A stretch of DNA of 64,000 nt, from NCBI GenBank assembly GCA_009792885.1, contig WMCF01000009.1, positions 3,576,954 through 3,640,953 of the forward strand, read 5' to 3'. Below are positions 12,404-24,674 of this stretch, piece by piece. A model generated the notes under the pieces. It made no database searches and was not told the DNA's origin. It saw nothing but the letters and a program-made list of their open reading frames with translations. A program made the translations under genes and the position numbers. This DNA is from Eremophila alpestris peregrina. Lineage: Eukaryota > Chordata > Aves > Passeriformes > Alaudidae. The stretch's first letter is position 1, and every line of letters starts with the position of its first letter.

Positions 12404-15400
12404 AAATGTTGTTTGTTTTTCACTAACAATTTTTGAGAAAGAAAGGTAGGGCAAAAACCAAGCCAGCTTTGAAATACGTGTCACTGTTGAGGAAAATTAG
12501 AAAGCAGCAAGATCCAGAATAGCAGAAGTGTTAGGAAAGCTGATACTGTTTTCCATTCAGGATCTCAAATGCTTGAAGGCTATTTTTGGCAGATTTGGGG
12601 TTTGTCCAAAGATGTTCAGTGTGTAAGTTAGTATCTATGTTGATAAAAGGAAGCATCAAGCAATTAACTACACCATGATGTCAGTCTTTAGATGAAGGAA
12701 GCGCTGTGAAAGCTCTTGTTCCCAGAAACCTCCAATACTCCAGGTACAAAGATAACTTCTCTGAGGTGTTACCTTCATATGGCATTCAGTGGGGTAGCTT
12801 CAGAGTAAATATGTCAGTCAGGGGCATTGCCACAAGGAAGAGTTCCCTGTTCTGTACAGGAAACACAATGCTCACACCTCTGAAGCACCCATCTCCACTG
12901 TTTCCTCCTCAGCATCAAAGACAGCAGTATGTGTGCTTCTGACTTCCTGCAGGATGAAAAGGGAATTTTATTTATTCACTTGATCCTGGCAAAGCAGGCT
13001 GTTCTCTGTGAAAGATTCCTCTTGTTGTCTGTGTTACAGTCATTTATCGAAATGTCATGACGGAGTGGAAATCAGCTATAACTGATGTTGGTCACTATGT
13101 TACTTTGATAAAATAATAAAAATAATCAGTAAGGGCCAGAAGTCAGGAAAGGTAAGGACCTCCATTTCCTCTTCACTTGGTGGGGATTTTTTTTCAATTG
13201 CCTTATAAAAGGGAGAAAAAAGGGATTGTGCCTGAAAAATCACTGGTATGAGGTTAGCAGATATTTCAGGTTTAGGTGAAAGCAGGTCTGAGTAGCAAGT
13301 CTTCTGTCTCAGCCCAAATTTGCAAACTCCCAGGTGCCCGCAGGCTCTGGATGAAGTCAGACACACAGTTCTTGAAAAAACTGAACGGCCACAGAATTGG
13401 ATCTTGGGTTACCATTTCACTCTAGAGGGATTTGGTGGTGTCGTCAGTCCAGTAAGCTCAATTTTTATGCCATCACATTTTATTTGACTCTAAACTAAAA
13501 CAGCTGCTAGCAATTAGCACACATAAAAGAAACAATAACAAAATTGCAGCCTGCCCTTCGAGTGCTACACATACTCAGTGCAAAGAGTTTACCAAGTTCT
13601 GGTGATTTTCCCTCCCTCTGCTCTAACTAAAACATTGAAAACAATTGATCTCACTGAAGACCAGATGAAAAAAAGGTTTATCGTTCCCTGAATGTTTCTG
13701 GGCAGCAGTGACTGGTTATTGGAAGATTTAGGCTGCTCCAGATGTGGGCATGGACAGAACCCTCACTGCTGCAAAGTTGATCTAAGCATGAAGTTAAAGG
13801 GAGGCAATGGCTGCTGCTGACCTGGGACAGGATGATGTAGAAAGTTGGTTTCTTACCAAGAATGGGATCCAGGGCAGCTGGCCCACCCTCCCATTGGGAA
13901 CAGTGAACAAGGAGCTTGTAAAATACACAGACCAAATGGAAATGACCCCTATTGACTGAAGCCAGCTGCATGTCAGACCTCTCACTGTCTCTCTTGATTT
14001 GCTATCTCAAATAAATGGATATGGTAGAAGGGCTACAGAAAGAAAACAAAATAATTTATTCTCCTTGAAGTTGCACCACACTAGTAAGCCTTGGTTTTTA
14101 CAGCTGAAAAAAAAATGTTTACTCACAGATTAAATTTTTCCCTCTTTTTTTTTTTGCTTTGAAAGTCTGCAGTTTAGATGATGTACTGTAGTTCAGTTTC
14201 AGAGGTCTTTGACAAATAGATTTGGTAGATTTTGTAAGGTATTCTTCACACAAAACTGCTGGCTAATGAGAGCTTGGTTATTTTGCATTTAGATTCAGAA
14301 AACAAAGTTACAACAGCTTTTGTTGGTGCTTTGTCTTAGATGTGCATGGTGGCTCAATTCCATGAAATATGTCTTAGTGAGTTTTAAGAAACGAAACATG
14401 ACACAGAGAAAGACTACTCATTAATAATTTTTTTCCCCTGTATTTTTCCTAATACACTCCTGGATAACACCAGTAATTCTGAGCATTGTGAGGAGCTGCT
14501 TGCAGTAACCATGGTAGCACTAGAATTCAGGAACGTTTAGGACAACAGCTGCTCCACTCCTCCATTTGATGGCCACTATGGGTTACTGCTATTTATATTA
14601 GATTGCCCTCTGTTCCAACTTTAGAGGTAGAGAAGGACGTACTTGACCTCACTGGCACAGCCACCTTCAATCTCTATTTTTGAGAAGATCATCAGGATGG
14701 GTCACATGTCATGTAGTTATGGTTTGATAGACCTTTTTAAGGAAATTTCTTAAAAGACATCAGTCTAGACTTCATTCTTGCAAACTGAGATACTGATATG
14801 TTTTCCAAATCTCTCCTTTTTTTTTAAGTCTTGGTCAGCCAGCTGATCATTAGTGAAAGAAGTCACCAAATTTAGATTAATACATCTATTAGAGTGTCTC
14901 AGTGGAATAACCTTCATGAAGTCTGAAAAAGCATGTGAATACAAAAACTTGAGGATGACACTTTAAAGTGAATGTTACTTCTTTTTGCCTTTCAGAACCT
15001 TCTTTCTTATCCTCAATTTTTTATCCCCCCTTAAGAATTTGGTTTTTTCTCACTCACAGTTGTACAAACACAGTACACTAACAGCTTTGAACATAGAAGC
15101 CTTTACCAGTGGCCTTGTAGTGTTGCAACAGACAGATGTTATTTCAAAACAAAATAGACTGAAATCTCCATCTATTGGTTCTGAGTGTCCTGGCAATCAC
15201 TCTTTTAGCTTTAAAGACAGAACCAAAATGCAGTTCAGTCTGGCCATTGTTCCTCTGCTGGCATTTTTTGTCACATTGGCTTATAGGATATTCTGACAAT
15301 CATCTGTGACCCACAGACAGATATTGCTATGTGGAAAGGCTCACCTTTATGCCTCCTACCATTCATCTGTCTGCCTCCTACCACCGCATTTTTTTTTACT

Positions 15401-16668
15401 GACTGTCCTTTGGTGACATCTCCTACAGATGAGCTCTCTGCTATTCATTCTATCCTCTGGCTGGATAATGAATTATAAGGTAGTTGATGGGTTATTCAAA
15501 TTGTGCTGGTCTGGCATCAAGTGATACCATGCACCTCCTTGCTTTCTTTTTTATCTTAACATTTTCTGCTAATTACTTGCATTAGTGAGAGTAAATCAAT
15601 TGACTTATTTGAAAACATCAAGAGTTAAAGAGGTCTTGGGTGGCTGCCTGTAAGATAACATTCTATGTTGAGCAAGAAGCAGAACCATGGATGTGAAGGA
15701 GGTTTCTATGGGTTTGGAATAAACCTTTCTCCTAGCCAGCATCTGTGAGGTTCTACCTTTGGTACATTCAGGGAGGATGCCAGTGATTTCAGTAGTTTAA
15801 GGGTCAGATGACACCAGCAAGGTGTCTGTATGCCGGTAAAGCTCACAGCTTTGGGATGACCCTGTGATTGTGCTGAAAGAGAACTTTTTTACTCTGTATT
15901 TCCACAATATCCTTTGTACACAAAGGCCTGATGCTGCAGTCCAAAATGTTTCACCCTCTCCCAATGGTCTTTTCTTGTGTTCAGATAAAAGTGAGCAAAT
16001 CCCATTGACACTAAGGAAAGTTTTGCCCTGGTCAGATTTCAGGGCCCAATCCAGTGATGTGGTGTACAAAAGAGAGGAAAATAAGCATGTGATAACAGGA
16101 CAGCACACACTTGAACTTTTCAGCATAGAAGGAGGATCAGGTTGAGGACACCCTCCTTATTTTCCCATCTTTATGATGAAAGAACAGGTTGAGTACTAGT
16201 ATGCCTGAATTTGAAAAACACATCAATGCAACATATTTTCCAATGAGTCTTTTAAATAATATCTGAAGTAAAAACAAGACAGGCACTTTGTTGCATCTTT
16301 ATTCTAATCCAACTTCCATTTTTAAAAGCTGTGAGAATACAAGCTTGTTGAAGGTAACCCTTCTGAAGTAACCTCAGGTACTGAGCTGGCCAAAGAGAAA
16401 GACAGTTATTTTTCCTCAGAAGAACAGTAGAAATGTCTAACTGTTAAATTTCAGTTCAGATATTTGTATCTTTTGATATTTGCAGTGGAAAACTAGATTA
16501 GAGCCCAGTAATATGTTCTTTCTCAAACTGAAATAAGATGCCTTTTTTTCAAGGGAAAAACTAAATAAATCTCAAAACACAAGACAGGGCACCATTTCTG
16601 CAACAGCATTTCTGATTGGTCAGATCTCTATGTACAAATGTTGAATCTTCTGCCTTGTTCTGTTCCAG

Positions 16669-16992
16669 AGATTGAAGGCAGCACTGAGTCATCATCCTGC
16701 CGCCATGTCCAATGGGAATATGAACACCATGGGCCACATGATGGAAATGATGAGCTCGCGACAGGACCAGACACCACACCATCATATGCACTCACATCCT
16801 CATCAGCACCAGACACTGCCACCTCATCATTCATACCCTCATCAGCACCAGCACCCGGCACACCACCCTCATCCTCAGCCTCATCACCAGCAGAACCACC
16901 CCCACCACCACTCCCACTCGCACCTTCACACACACCCAGCACACCACCAGACCTCACCGCACCCCCCGCTGCACTCGGGCGGACAAGCACAG
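16669..16992 (+). CDS. CREB5: CREB5 coding exon: histidine-rich segment
   Basis: The exon is 324 bp, 108 codons, phase 0 at both ends. It follows TTCCAG and is followed by the donor GTAGGG at 16993. It begins R-L-K-A-A-L, has a Met-rich patch (M-M-E-M-M) near residues 24-28, then a His/Pro/Gln tract over about residues 36-101; 32 of 108 residues are His. In human CREB5 the corresponding block begins near residue 235 and joins the N-terminal activation region to the bZIP. Its role is not well defined; such tracts can mediate nuclear-speckle targeting or metal binding, which is inference here. As I recall the human protein, differences are a handful of conservative changes. The CAT/CAC repetition keeps another forward frame and an antisense frame open across the exon; these are shadows. 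The in-frame ATG inside the exon is not a start in the full transcript. Confidence 0.95.
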
Positions 16993-19900
16993 GTAGGGCT
17001 TCATGTCCCACTGCATCGCTGAGTTCTGGGTGTTGGGTGGAGTTCAAGCCTGATCTCAGTGTTGGTTCTTCTTGCATGCATGTCTTGTTAGATACAAGCC
17101 CCTTGGGCTGCTTGTAAATGTCTGCTAATGGTGATGGGGATGCTAAAACTTTATTTAGAAAATGGAGTGAAGCAACAACTGGTTTTGCTGCCTAATTTAC
17201 TAGACAATTGTAATTTCTTACTTTATAAGGAGCTCCAAGGTTTTTCACTGCTCTGAGCTCTGCAGATTGCCACATATCCTTTTATGGATGAGGTTTATTA
17301 CAGAGATTGGCACATTATATATGTTACTTAATGTATTTTAACCTTCTTGTGCTTCTCAGGCCAAGATTTAACAAGCTATGAGTTCTACCTGCAGAAATAC
17401 ATAACAAAGTCTTTAGTGAAGTGAAATGGCACTGGTGTGTGTGTGTGTGGCTGGAGGGTATCCAAGACTGGAGATATTAGAGGTAGTTCTAAGTTAGAAT
17501 ACACTATCTTAGAAAAGATTAAATGATCCAGACCCCGTGAAGAGGACAAACATCTGCACAGAATGAGAGAAAGACTGTCTGCAGTGAATGCAGACAACTT
17601 GGTGCATGTTGTGGCAGGAGAAAAAAGAGGGTGAAGCCAGTCCAGGGAGAGAGATTTAAACAAGGAAGGCAATTTAGACTTGTATTCATGTGACAAGTCA
17701 GTGAAGGTCTCCATTGAATGAGGTGGAGGAGTCAATTTTTTGGATTAGGTATATCAGCTTCAGCAATTTGGATAATTCGATAAGTGAACTGAATGTTTCT
17801 TGAAATAATGAGCTAGTGAGCACAAACTTTAGAAGAATCATTTTTAAGAGGAATTCTATTAATGTCTTAGGATGATAGGCTTCTGCATCAGGATTGCACA
17901 AGAAAAATAAAGCTCTTGGGGCAGTTACTGTAACAGGTCAGGTCTGAAGAGCAAAGTTAAGGAAGACAAACAGGCAGTGCATGGAATGTGAGGACAAAGA
18001 GGAATGCCAGCCATAAGAAGTTCAATCTGTGAAGTATTGTGTTGCTTGCAAATACCTTTCAGACAAGCTCTTAGAAAACATTAAAGAAAATGAGAGTATT
18101 TGGCTGACATCCCAGTGTCCCACAACATTAACTATTTACTAACATCTAGCTTTATTACTGCAGAGTCTGCAAGCACATGGGATTTCCCTAAAGTATTTGC
18201 TAATGTAAAATGAATTGTCAGCTTTAGAGAAACAGTCTAAGTAAGAGCAGCAGACTCCCCTGTGAGAGGATGTCCAGAGCTTTCCTAAGTTTACTTCAGT
18301 TTTTACTTTGTGAATTCAATTATTTTCCCATCTGTTAATGAGCTATTTTCCTTGGAGTTGTTTAAAAACTCCAATAAAAAAGACATCATCTCACATCACA
18401 GAAACCAAAAGTAACCTGACTGCTGTATTGGAGATCCCAGAGAGAGTAAGGATAAAGTTGTGCTTGGCCAACTGAGGACTCCATGGATGACACAGGGGAA
18501 GCCACTTAACCTTCATTGAGGGGTTGGGAGGCTAAACATGTTAATGCAGTTGAGGGCATCAGATCCCATGGTATGGAGCACTGCTGGAAAACATCCACAG
18601 CACGACTTTAAATGGGTGAAGAGAAAACTACCAGGGATAACAGCTACCATGGGAAAACAAACCTCGAAGTTTTAAGGATAAGATCAGTAAGCCAATGGCC
18701 TTCCTCTAGACTGACTTGAACAGGGACCTTGACTTTCTCACCCGGCTTCAACTTCTTGTGCTTTGTATTCCCTGCTAGCTAGGTACCACAGAAGATTCTC
18801 AGACAGGCAAGAAGAGATACAGGCACATGGGTAGGTGGGCTCACTGGCAGCCACAAAGCTGTGTCCAGCACCACACAGCCTCTAGAGCTAGGTCTGTGCA
18901 GTCAGATAAGCTTTGCCATGCACAGTATGTCACTGGAGGCAACAGACCCCATGGGAGATCAAGGAACTCTTCACCTTGTCCATGGGTGTAAGTGTCACCA
19001 AGGGGTGACAGAGGATGATGGAGTAGGAATCCCAGGGTCAGTGGCTTCCCCAGGCAGCAGAGCTCTTGCTGTGCATCTGCTCCTCTGGTGCAAAGGCAAT
19101 AGTGATTTCTTGAACAGATGCATTAGAAGGGAGAAAAGAAGGGCTTGCTGAGTAATAACCACATACTTTCAAAGCTCATCCATAGTCCCCATGGTAATGG
19201 CTTCTTTGGGGATCAGATTGCTCCAGCAGACATTAATTTTATGGTGCGATTTTCTAATTATTAACCTCCTTATCCTTCTGAGCCATATTCTTCCATTCCA
19301 AACCACCTGCCAAGTGACAGAATGGTCCATGCTGCTGTAAGCTGCATACTCCCATGCTGAGACTGTTGTTATTCTGCACTGTGCCCTTCTGTAACGTTAA
19401 AATTCATGTCATGCTTTTCAGCTACCATTTTGATACACAGGACCCCAAGGCATTATGTTTTCATAGAATGAGTGAATGGGTATTAGTTTTGTGGTAAATT
19501 GCAAAGAAGAGAAACAAATATTGGATAAAAGTAGAAATCAGCTTCTGACAGGTATCTTTCTGAGAAAGAGATCTATTTTACCAAATTCTAGGTATGCTGC
19601 CTCAACTACTACCAAAATTCTACTATTATTCTGCATTGGTCCTCTAAGGATTTCTTGATATCAAACTTGCCAGAGTGATAGCTCAAGCAGAGTTGGGGTT
19701 TGGATGCCATTTCTTTCTCTTAGCTGTTCTATGGATACGTGATTAGCATCCTCTAAGAATACCAAAATTAACCTATATTTTTATATTTAGTTCATTTTCT
19801 TTCCCATATCCTAGGCAGGGCAATGAAATCCTGCTGGAGAAGGATGCTTAGATGGTTACTAAGATATAGTCTATCATATTTCATTGTTAAGAGCTATCAA

Positions 19901-22059
19901 GTAAGAGTCAGTTAATTATCCCACGTGACATTATTAGTGGAATAATGGCAGCCCTTATAATTAATATCTTCCTGAGATGGAGAGAAGATTTTGTTGTTCT
20001 GAAAATGATACTCCGACTACCCAGAGACTGCCTGGTATTGTCTGAAAACAAAATTACTCGCTAGTTATTCAGGAGAAAATGACCATATGAGAGGAATTAA
20101 AAAAAAAATTGTATTGTTACATTTTTCTGGCTTTGTACCAGACTTCACTGAGAGAGTTAAGAAACAAGAATTTTAAAGCTGAATGGAAAAGGAGCAAAAA
20201 GGGATAAGGAAACATAAATAACAGATCTCTGAAGTCTGTAAAGGTGTTATGTGTGAGAAAATGAAAGGCCTTTGATGAGATGTTGACATTAAAAGGTACT
20301 TCTGAGATCTCTGCACTCAGACATACTGCTAAAGAGGCAGCATGCCCAGCCCTGGTAGACAGGGAGCAACTGGAATCCCTTGGCAGCAGTGTCCTGCGAG
20401 AAGCCAGGGGTTGCTGATGAGAATGGGGGCTGTGCCCACTGCAGCTGCCATGGACCTGGCACTCTAGTCCTCAATGTGGACAGGTGTTGAAGATTTTATC
20501 AGCAAACATATGGAGTTCATGCAAGCTGAAATTTTAAAAATCAGTTGGAAAATGTGGGGTGGCTTATTTATTTTTAGAAAGTTATTCTTTATTTTTTTTT
20601 TCTGCTCCTGTGAGAGAGATTCCCTGACAGTGCAACATAAAGCTGGGAATAAATCTGGCTTTATGCAAAAAGCGTTATCAGATGTACAGAATAATTACAC
20701 ATAAAATTGCCACTGTAATTGCCACAAGTCAGCTGGGGGAGGGACCAAACCAGACTCTAGACAGAAAAGACACCTCAACTTCTCAAGACTCAAGACGATA
20801 GTATCATTTTAATTGAGACAGACAGAGGTGTTAGGCAAACATGTTAATTGCGGCAATTGAAATTCAGGGCTCAGTCTGACAAAGCACTGAGTACGTCCAC
20901 TCCCTGGAGTGAAAAGGAAGCACCTTGGAGGTTTGGGCCTTTGCCAGAACAAGAGGTTTGATTTTGAGTCAACAATTCAAGTTTCCAGACTGTTCCAGAT
21001 TGTGCAGGAGTGGCAGCAGCAATGTGTGAGCAATAGTACCCATGGACTGGGTTCCCAGACCCCAAGCAGAGGGAGAGAGAGGGTGTCTCCAGAGCCCCAT
21101 AGCCTGGGTGCCACAGAGATGCAGGAAAGTAGTCCAAAAGCCTATTCCCAGGCAGTCAAACATTAAATCTGGCCCTGGTTCCTGACAGGGACATAGGAAT
21201 GTTCCATCTGCCCAGGAGTCAACTGGAAAATAGTTTACATGGTGCTACCCCCACCATGCACCTTTTCTGTAATATTGTGGGCCAGTTACTTTCAGGAGCA
21301 GGATCAATATTCCCCTGCACTTGAAAAAGTATAACTACATCTTTTTTCCATAGTTTTGTAGCAGTGGACTGGATGTGGTGTTCCTCTACTCTCAAAGCCA
21401 GGGATAAATAGAATAAAAAAAAGTATAGTGTCCACGGTACAGAGGTCAAATGGAAACTGGTAAGAAGAATATCCCTTACCCATGTAGTGCAGGGACATCA
21501 AAACACAGGTTCAGCCTAAGCTCTTTCTTTGCCCCTGAAGGATGAGGTCTGCTGCCCTTGTGCAATCCCAGCCCTCAGCTTCCCAGCTCCATGCTGGTGC
21601 AAAGAGTTCTGCAGGTCTTGTCTCCCGAAATGGCAAAGATTGAGGTGGACATGGTGAAGCTTTGGAAATAGAAATGGCCAAAAATATTGGAGGGCCAGCT
21701 GGGGAGAAAGAGAGACACAGAAATTGGTTCACTACAGTCTCTGCTTTGATTAAAACAGATCCTGAGAGAAACTGGACATTACTAGTTTGAAATAGATGGT
21801 GGCAGAGAATGCATCTAAGTGAATGTTTTTAAGAACTAACTCAAAGGAGAAAAAATATTCAGAGGATCATTTAAAAAAAAAATCTATCCTTTGACCATGG
21901 CAAGGATTCACCAGAAGCTGCTTTTAGTGGCACCTCGTGCAGCTTTTGACTTGAGCCTGTTGCAGACCTTGCTGGGGAGCAGGCAGAGTGTGTGAGATTT
22001 CCCTTCCCATTTCCACATCCCCCTCGCCACCCGTTGCAGAATGTCCTCTTGCCCTGCAG
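16993..22059 (+). other. CREB5: CREB5 intron between His-rich and basic-region exons
   Basis: This is a phase-0 intron of 5067 bp with donor GTAGGG and acceptor CCTGCAG. It contains a short (GT)7 run at 17435-17448 and otherwise unique AT-rich sequence. No repeat family, RNA gene or additional exon was recognised. Confidence 0.85.
17435..17448. repeat. Short (GT)7 run
   Basis: Seven uninterrupted GT units in the CREB5 intron between the His-rich and basic-region exons. Confidence 0.9.
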
Positions 22060-22287
22060 GTCTCGCCGGCGGCGCAGCAGATGCAGCCCACGCAGACGGT
22101 ACAGCCACCACAGCCCACTGGAGGCCGCCGGAGGAGAGTGGTGGACGAAGACCCAGATGAGAGGAGGCGGAAATTTCTGGAAAGGAACCGAGCGGCTGCC
22201 ACGCGCTGCAGACAGAAGAGGAAGGTCTGGGTGATGTCACTGGAAAAGAAAGCAGAAGAGCTCACCCAGACAAACATGCAGCTTCAG
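22060..22287 (+). CDS. CREB5: CREB5 coding exon: basic region and N-terminal half of leucine zipper
   Basis: The exon is 228 bp, 76 codons, phase 0 at both ends, with acceptor CCCTGCAG and donor GTGCGA. In the partial product it covers residues 109-184. It starts V-S-P-A-A-Q-Q, passes through a Thr/Gln/Pro link (P-P-Q-P-T-G-G-R-R-R-R) and an acidic D-E-D-P-D-E, then the DNA-contacting basic region with the bZIP signature N-R-A-A-A-T-R-C-R. The zipper then begins with Leu in S-L-E-K, E-E-L and M-Q-L at 7-residue spacing. The signature Asn, Ala, Cys and Arg residues that contact CRE DNA are all present, so the domain looks functional. ATF2 is nearly identical over this core; the flanking exons decide for CREB5. 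The exon is a multiple of three, so skipping it would remove DNA binding without a frameshift. Confidence 0.96.
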
Positions 22288-23245
22288 GTGCGAGCCACTG
22301 TCTGCGCCCCTGAAGACACAGAGGGGCTCTTTGTGCTTGACTGGCGGTGCCTTTGGGGCTGCCCCTGCACAGTCAGCTCCTAGCAGGAGCTTGGGCATAA
22401 TCAGTCGGTTAATCAAGATGTGTGTGCTTCAATTAAAGAAATAATTACATTTTAGCAGGATAAGCCAGGAAAAAGCTGTCTTGGGATTTAGAAGCCTTCA
22501 CTAGATGGAGTTGTATTTATTTTCTTTCCTTGTAGCTGCTTTTTGTGGGTTTTTTTTTAAGTGCCATTAACATGTCTATAAAAAATGTCTTCAGAGCAGG
22601 GCATGTAGTTAAACCCTCATTCAAAGCCAGTGAGATGGAAGCACAAATAGATCAGTCTATCAGTGAGGAAAATGAACTGGATAGATGAAAATACCACGAA
22701 TATGGTAATAAAAGTTTTTTTTACAGTGCTGCCCTTCTTATGGTAGGCACGATACTTCTGCTTCATGCAGAGATGTGCCTGTGTGCTTCCGAGGGCAGGA
22801 AAGCATTTGTAGAATGGCACTCCTCTAAAACATTCTCCCACAAAACTCAGAGGTGTGAGCAGCACCCAGGCACTGGCTGCAGCTGAGCTGTAGGTGACAG
22901 CAGTCCTGCCACCGTGCCCCTGATCATGGCAACATGGCCTTTGCCCCCACGGGTCTGTCCCCTGGCCTCATGCAGATAGCCCCCGGTATTTCCCGACTAG
23001 ACTGAAACATTGCCTTAAGTATCTCTGGTGCTGTGAAGTTAGTTCACTTGTCAGACTGCTTTCAAAAGTTACAAAATAATTTCACTGACAAATGTTAACA
23101 TAAACCCAGTACATAAGCACCTGTCTGTCTTTTTAGCTCAGTTCTTTCAAAGTTATGGAGCAGATTTTGTGTTCTTGGGTTTAAGCTTTGCGGAATAGCC
23201 TGGTTTAAGCTTTGTTGCTAACCAAAGTCTCTCTTTCTTCTCTAG
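22288..23245 (+). other. CREB5: CREB5 intron inside the leucine zipper
   Basis: This is a phase-0 intron of 958 bp. The acceptor side has a long pyrimidine tract (about 23228-23243) and a strong branch-site candidate TGCTAAC at 23216-23222, with the branch A about 25 nt before the exon. A 13-bp direct repeat (23178-23190 and 23202-23214) lies just upstream. No exon or mobile element was recognised in the remainder. Confidence 0.85.
23178..23214 (+). repeat. 13-bp direct repeat next to a CREB5 branch site
   Basis: GGTTTAAGCTTTG occurs at 23178-23190 and again at 23202-23214, a 24-bp offset. The second copy is immediately followed by the branch-site candidate TGCTAAC at 23216-23222. Confidence 0.9.
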
Positions 23246-23354
23246 AATGAGGTTTCCATGCTGAAAAATGAGGTAGCACAGCTGAAACAGTTATTGTTAA
23301 CACATAAAGACTGTCCGATAACAGCTATGCAGAAAGAATCACAAGGATATCTAA
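23246..23354 (+). CDS. CREB5: CREB5 coding exon: C-terminal half of leucine zipper
   Basis: The exon is 109 bp (36 codons plus one base), entering in phase 0 and leaving in phase 1 through a consensus GTAAGT donor. It encodes N-E-V-S-M-L-K-N-E-V-A-Q-L-K-Q-L-L-L, continuing the heptad of leucines from the previous exon so that Leu residues fall at positions 0, 7, 14, 21 and 28. Then come T-H-K-D-C-P-I-T-A and Q-K-E-S-Q-G-Y-L. The segment completes the coiled coil used for dimerisation. The conserved post-zipper Cys (H-K-D-C) is typical of the ATF2/ATF7/CREB5 group. The final base A joins GT of the next exon to make Ser. Confidence 0.96.
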
Positions 23355-24510
23355 GTAAGTAGCTGGTATGTTTGCGCTGTCTCCACACTCCTCACAGGAA
23401 AGCAAACCTTCCAATTCTTCCCTCCAGAACCCCTTCTTGGTCATATTATCACTTGAACCTGTCTTCTCAAACATCATCCGAGCCATCCAATCTCCTGCCC
23501 TTATTTATCCAGCCCCGCTCCAAACCAAAAAAGCCCCGGTTTGCATCCCACACAGCAGAGCTAGTCTTCCCCACCCCTCCTTTCGGCAAGGAGATGCACA
23601 CGGATGGACGCTCACTCCCCTGTGGAGGATCCTGCTTGAACTCACAGCTCCAAACTGCAAGAGTCCTCCTGGGCACGGCGCTGCCAGAACCTTAAAATAA
23701 CTCTCAAAAGGAAAGTTAAAAAGGAAAACATTACAGTCCCCTCCAGCGAAAATGGTACTGTGCTCTGACAGTGGCACAGACCAGGCCTGGCGCAGGTTTT
23801 CAAGGTTTGTTAACTCTTTTTTAACTCTCATAATTCTTTCTTTTTTTTTTTTTCTTTTTCCAAAAAAATTCTCAGCTAGCAGAGACATTTAATCAATTCT
23901 TTCTGGTTGATGCATTTTGTGAGTGTAGTGATTTAGAGACAAATTCTCTGTTTCAATCTAGAATGGTTCAGAATAGCCACAGGACTTGCTAGATTGTGAC
24001 ATTGTCTTAAAATAGAGCCCATTTCTGTCTCCTCTGCATCACTATGCATCTGTCTCTTTAACAGTATTCAAACAAAAAATACATAATTGCATTACATGCC
24101 TATCAGCTGTTGCTCGAATTAGATTTTCTGTGCTGCAGTGCACTGCTCTCTAATTTTGATTCCTGCTGGAACAAATAAAGCATTTAAGCATCCCAACTGA
24201 TTTTAAGGACCTTAAGATATCAGACTTTTTATCCCAACATTAGTTTCAGTTATTAAAGTCGTGGACTTTTTTCAAGGTCTCAACTCCTGAAGTGAGGTTG
24301 ATCTCAGAGAAGCTGACTTGAAAAAAAAGAATAAAAACTAAAACAATCTTAAGACAGAGAGTGTTGGATAAATGTAATTATATTTTGAAATCCCGGGACT
24401 TGTGCATGCTTCAGGTCATCAGTATTTCCAAGAGTATCACTCAGCCTAGGTTTCTTACTGAGATGAAAAAATGAACGTGTGTTGTCTGTGTGCCCTCATT
24501 CCCTTCCCAG
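23355..24510 (+). other. CREB5: CREB5 last intron
   Basis: This is a phase-1 intron of 1156 bp with donor GTAAGT and acceptor CCCTTCCCAG. It contains a T-rich run around 23838-23860. The open frames in 23368-23700 are short, overlapping and show no known domain, so I treat them as chance frames. Confidence 0.85.
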
Positions 24511-24674
24511 GTCCTGAGAGCAGCCCTCCTGCAAGCCCGGTCCCAGCTTGCTCCCAGCAGCAAGTCATCCAGCACAACACCATAACGACCTCCTCCTCCG
24601 TCAGTGACGTCGTGGGAAGCTCCACTCTCACCCAGCTTGCCAGCCACAGAACAGACATCAACCCCATCCTTTAA
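24511..24674 (+). CDS. CREB5: CREB5 terminal coding exon: Ser/Thr-rich C-terminus and stop
   Basis: The exon follows a pyrimidine-rich CCCTTCCCAG acceptor and enters in phase 1. It encodes the last 54 residues (including the Ser split across the junction): P-E-S-S-P-P-A-S-P-V-P-A-C-S, a Q-Q-Q-V-I-Q-H-N-T-I patch, a Ser/Thr run, and the end H-R-T-D-I-N-P-I-L followed by TAA at 24672-24674. This matches the CREB5 C-terminus closely as I remember it, with substitutions such as Asp for Glu and Ile for Leu. Ser-Pro dipeptides are potential proline-directed kinase sites, as in ATF2-family proteins, but that is inference. The exon runs on into the 3' UTR. Confidence 0.95.

Larger units (their letters stand above)
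1..16668 (+). other. CREB5: CREB5 intron (3' part) upstream of the His-rich exon
   Basis: No upstream CREB5 exon was recognised here. The human intron preceding the exon that begins Arg-Leu-Lys-Ala-Ala is also very long, so this is expected. The stretch ends in a pyrimidine-rich tract and a TTCCAG acceptor at 16663-16668. Apart from the repeats listed separately (A/C-rich tract, ATCT microsatellite, MIR-like SINE, CR1, LTR, inverted repeats), I see AT-rich unique sequence. The small open frames in it have no recognisable domains. Conserved non-coding enhancers are plausible in so large an intron, but none can be identified without alignment. Confidence 0.8.

Noticed and set aside
16638..17117. 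159-codon Ser/Pro/Thr-rich + frame and 149-codon minus frame (16628-17077) over the His-rich exon
   Set aside because: They are shadows of the CREB5 exon, caused by CAT/CAC and CCA repetition. The phase-0 CREB5 frame has correct splice borders and a known protein match.
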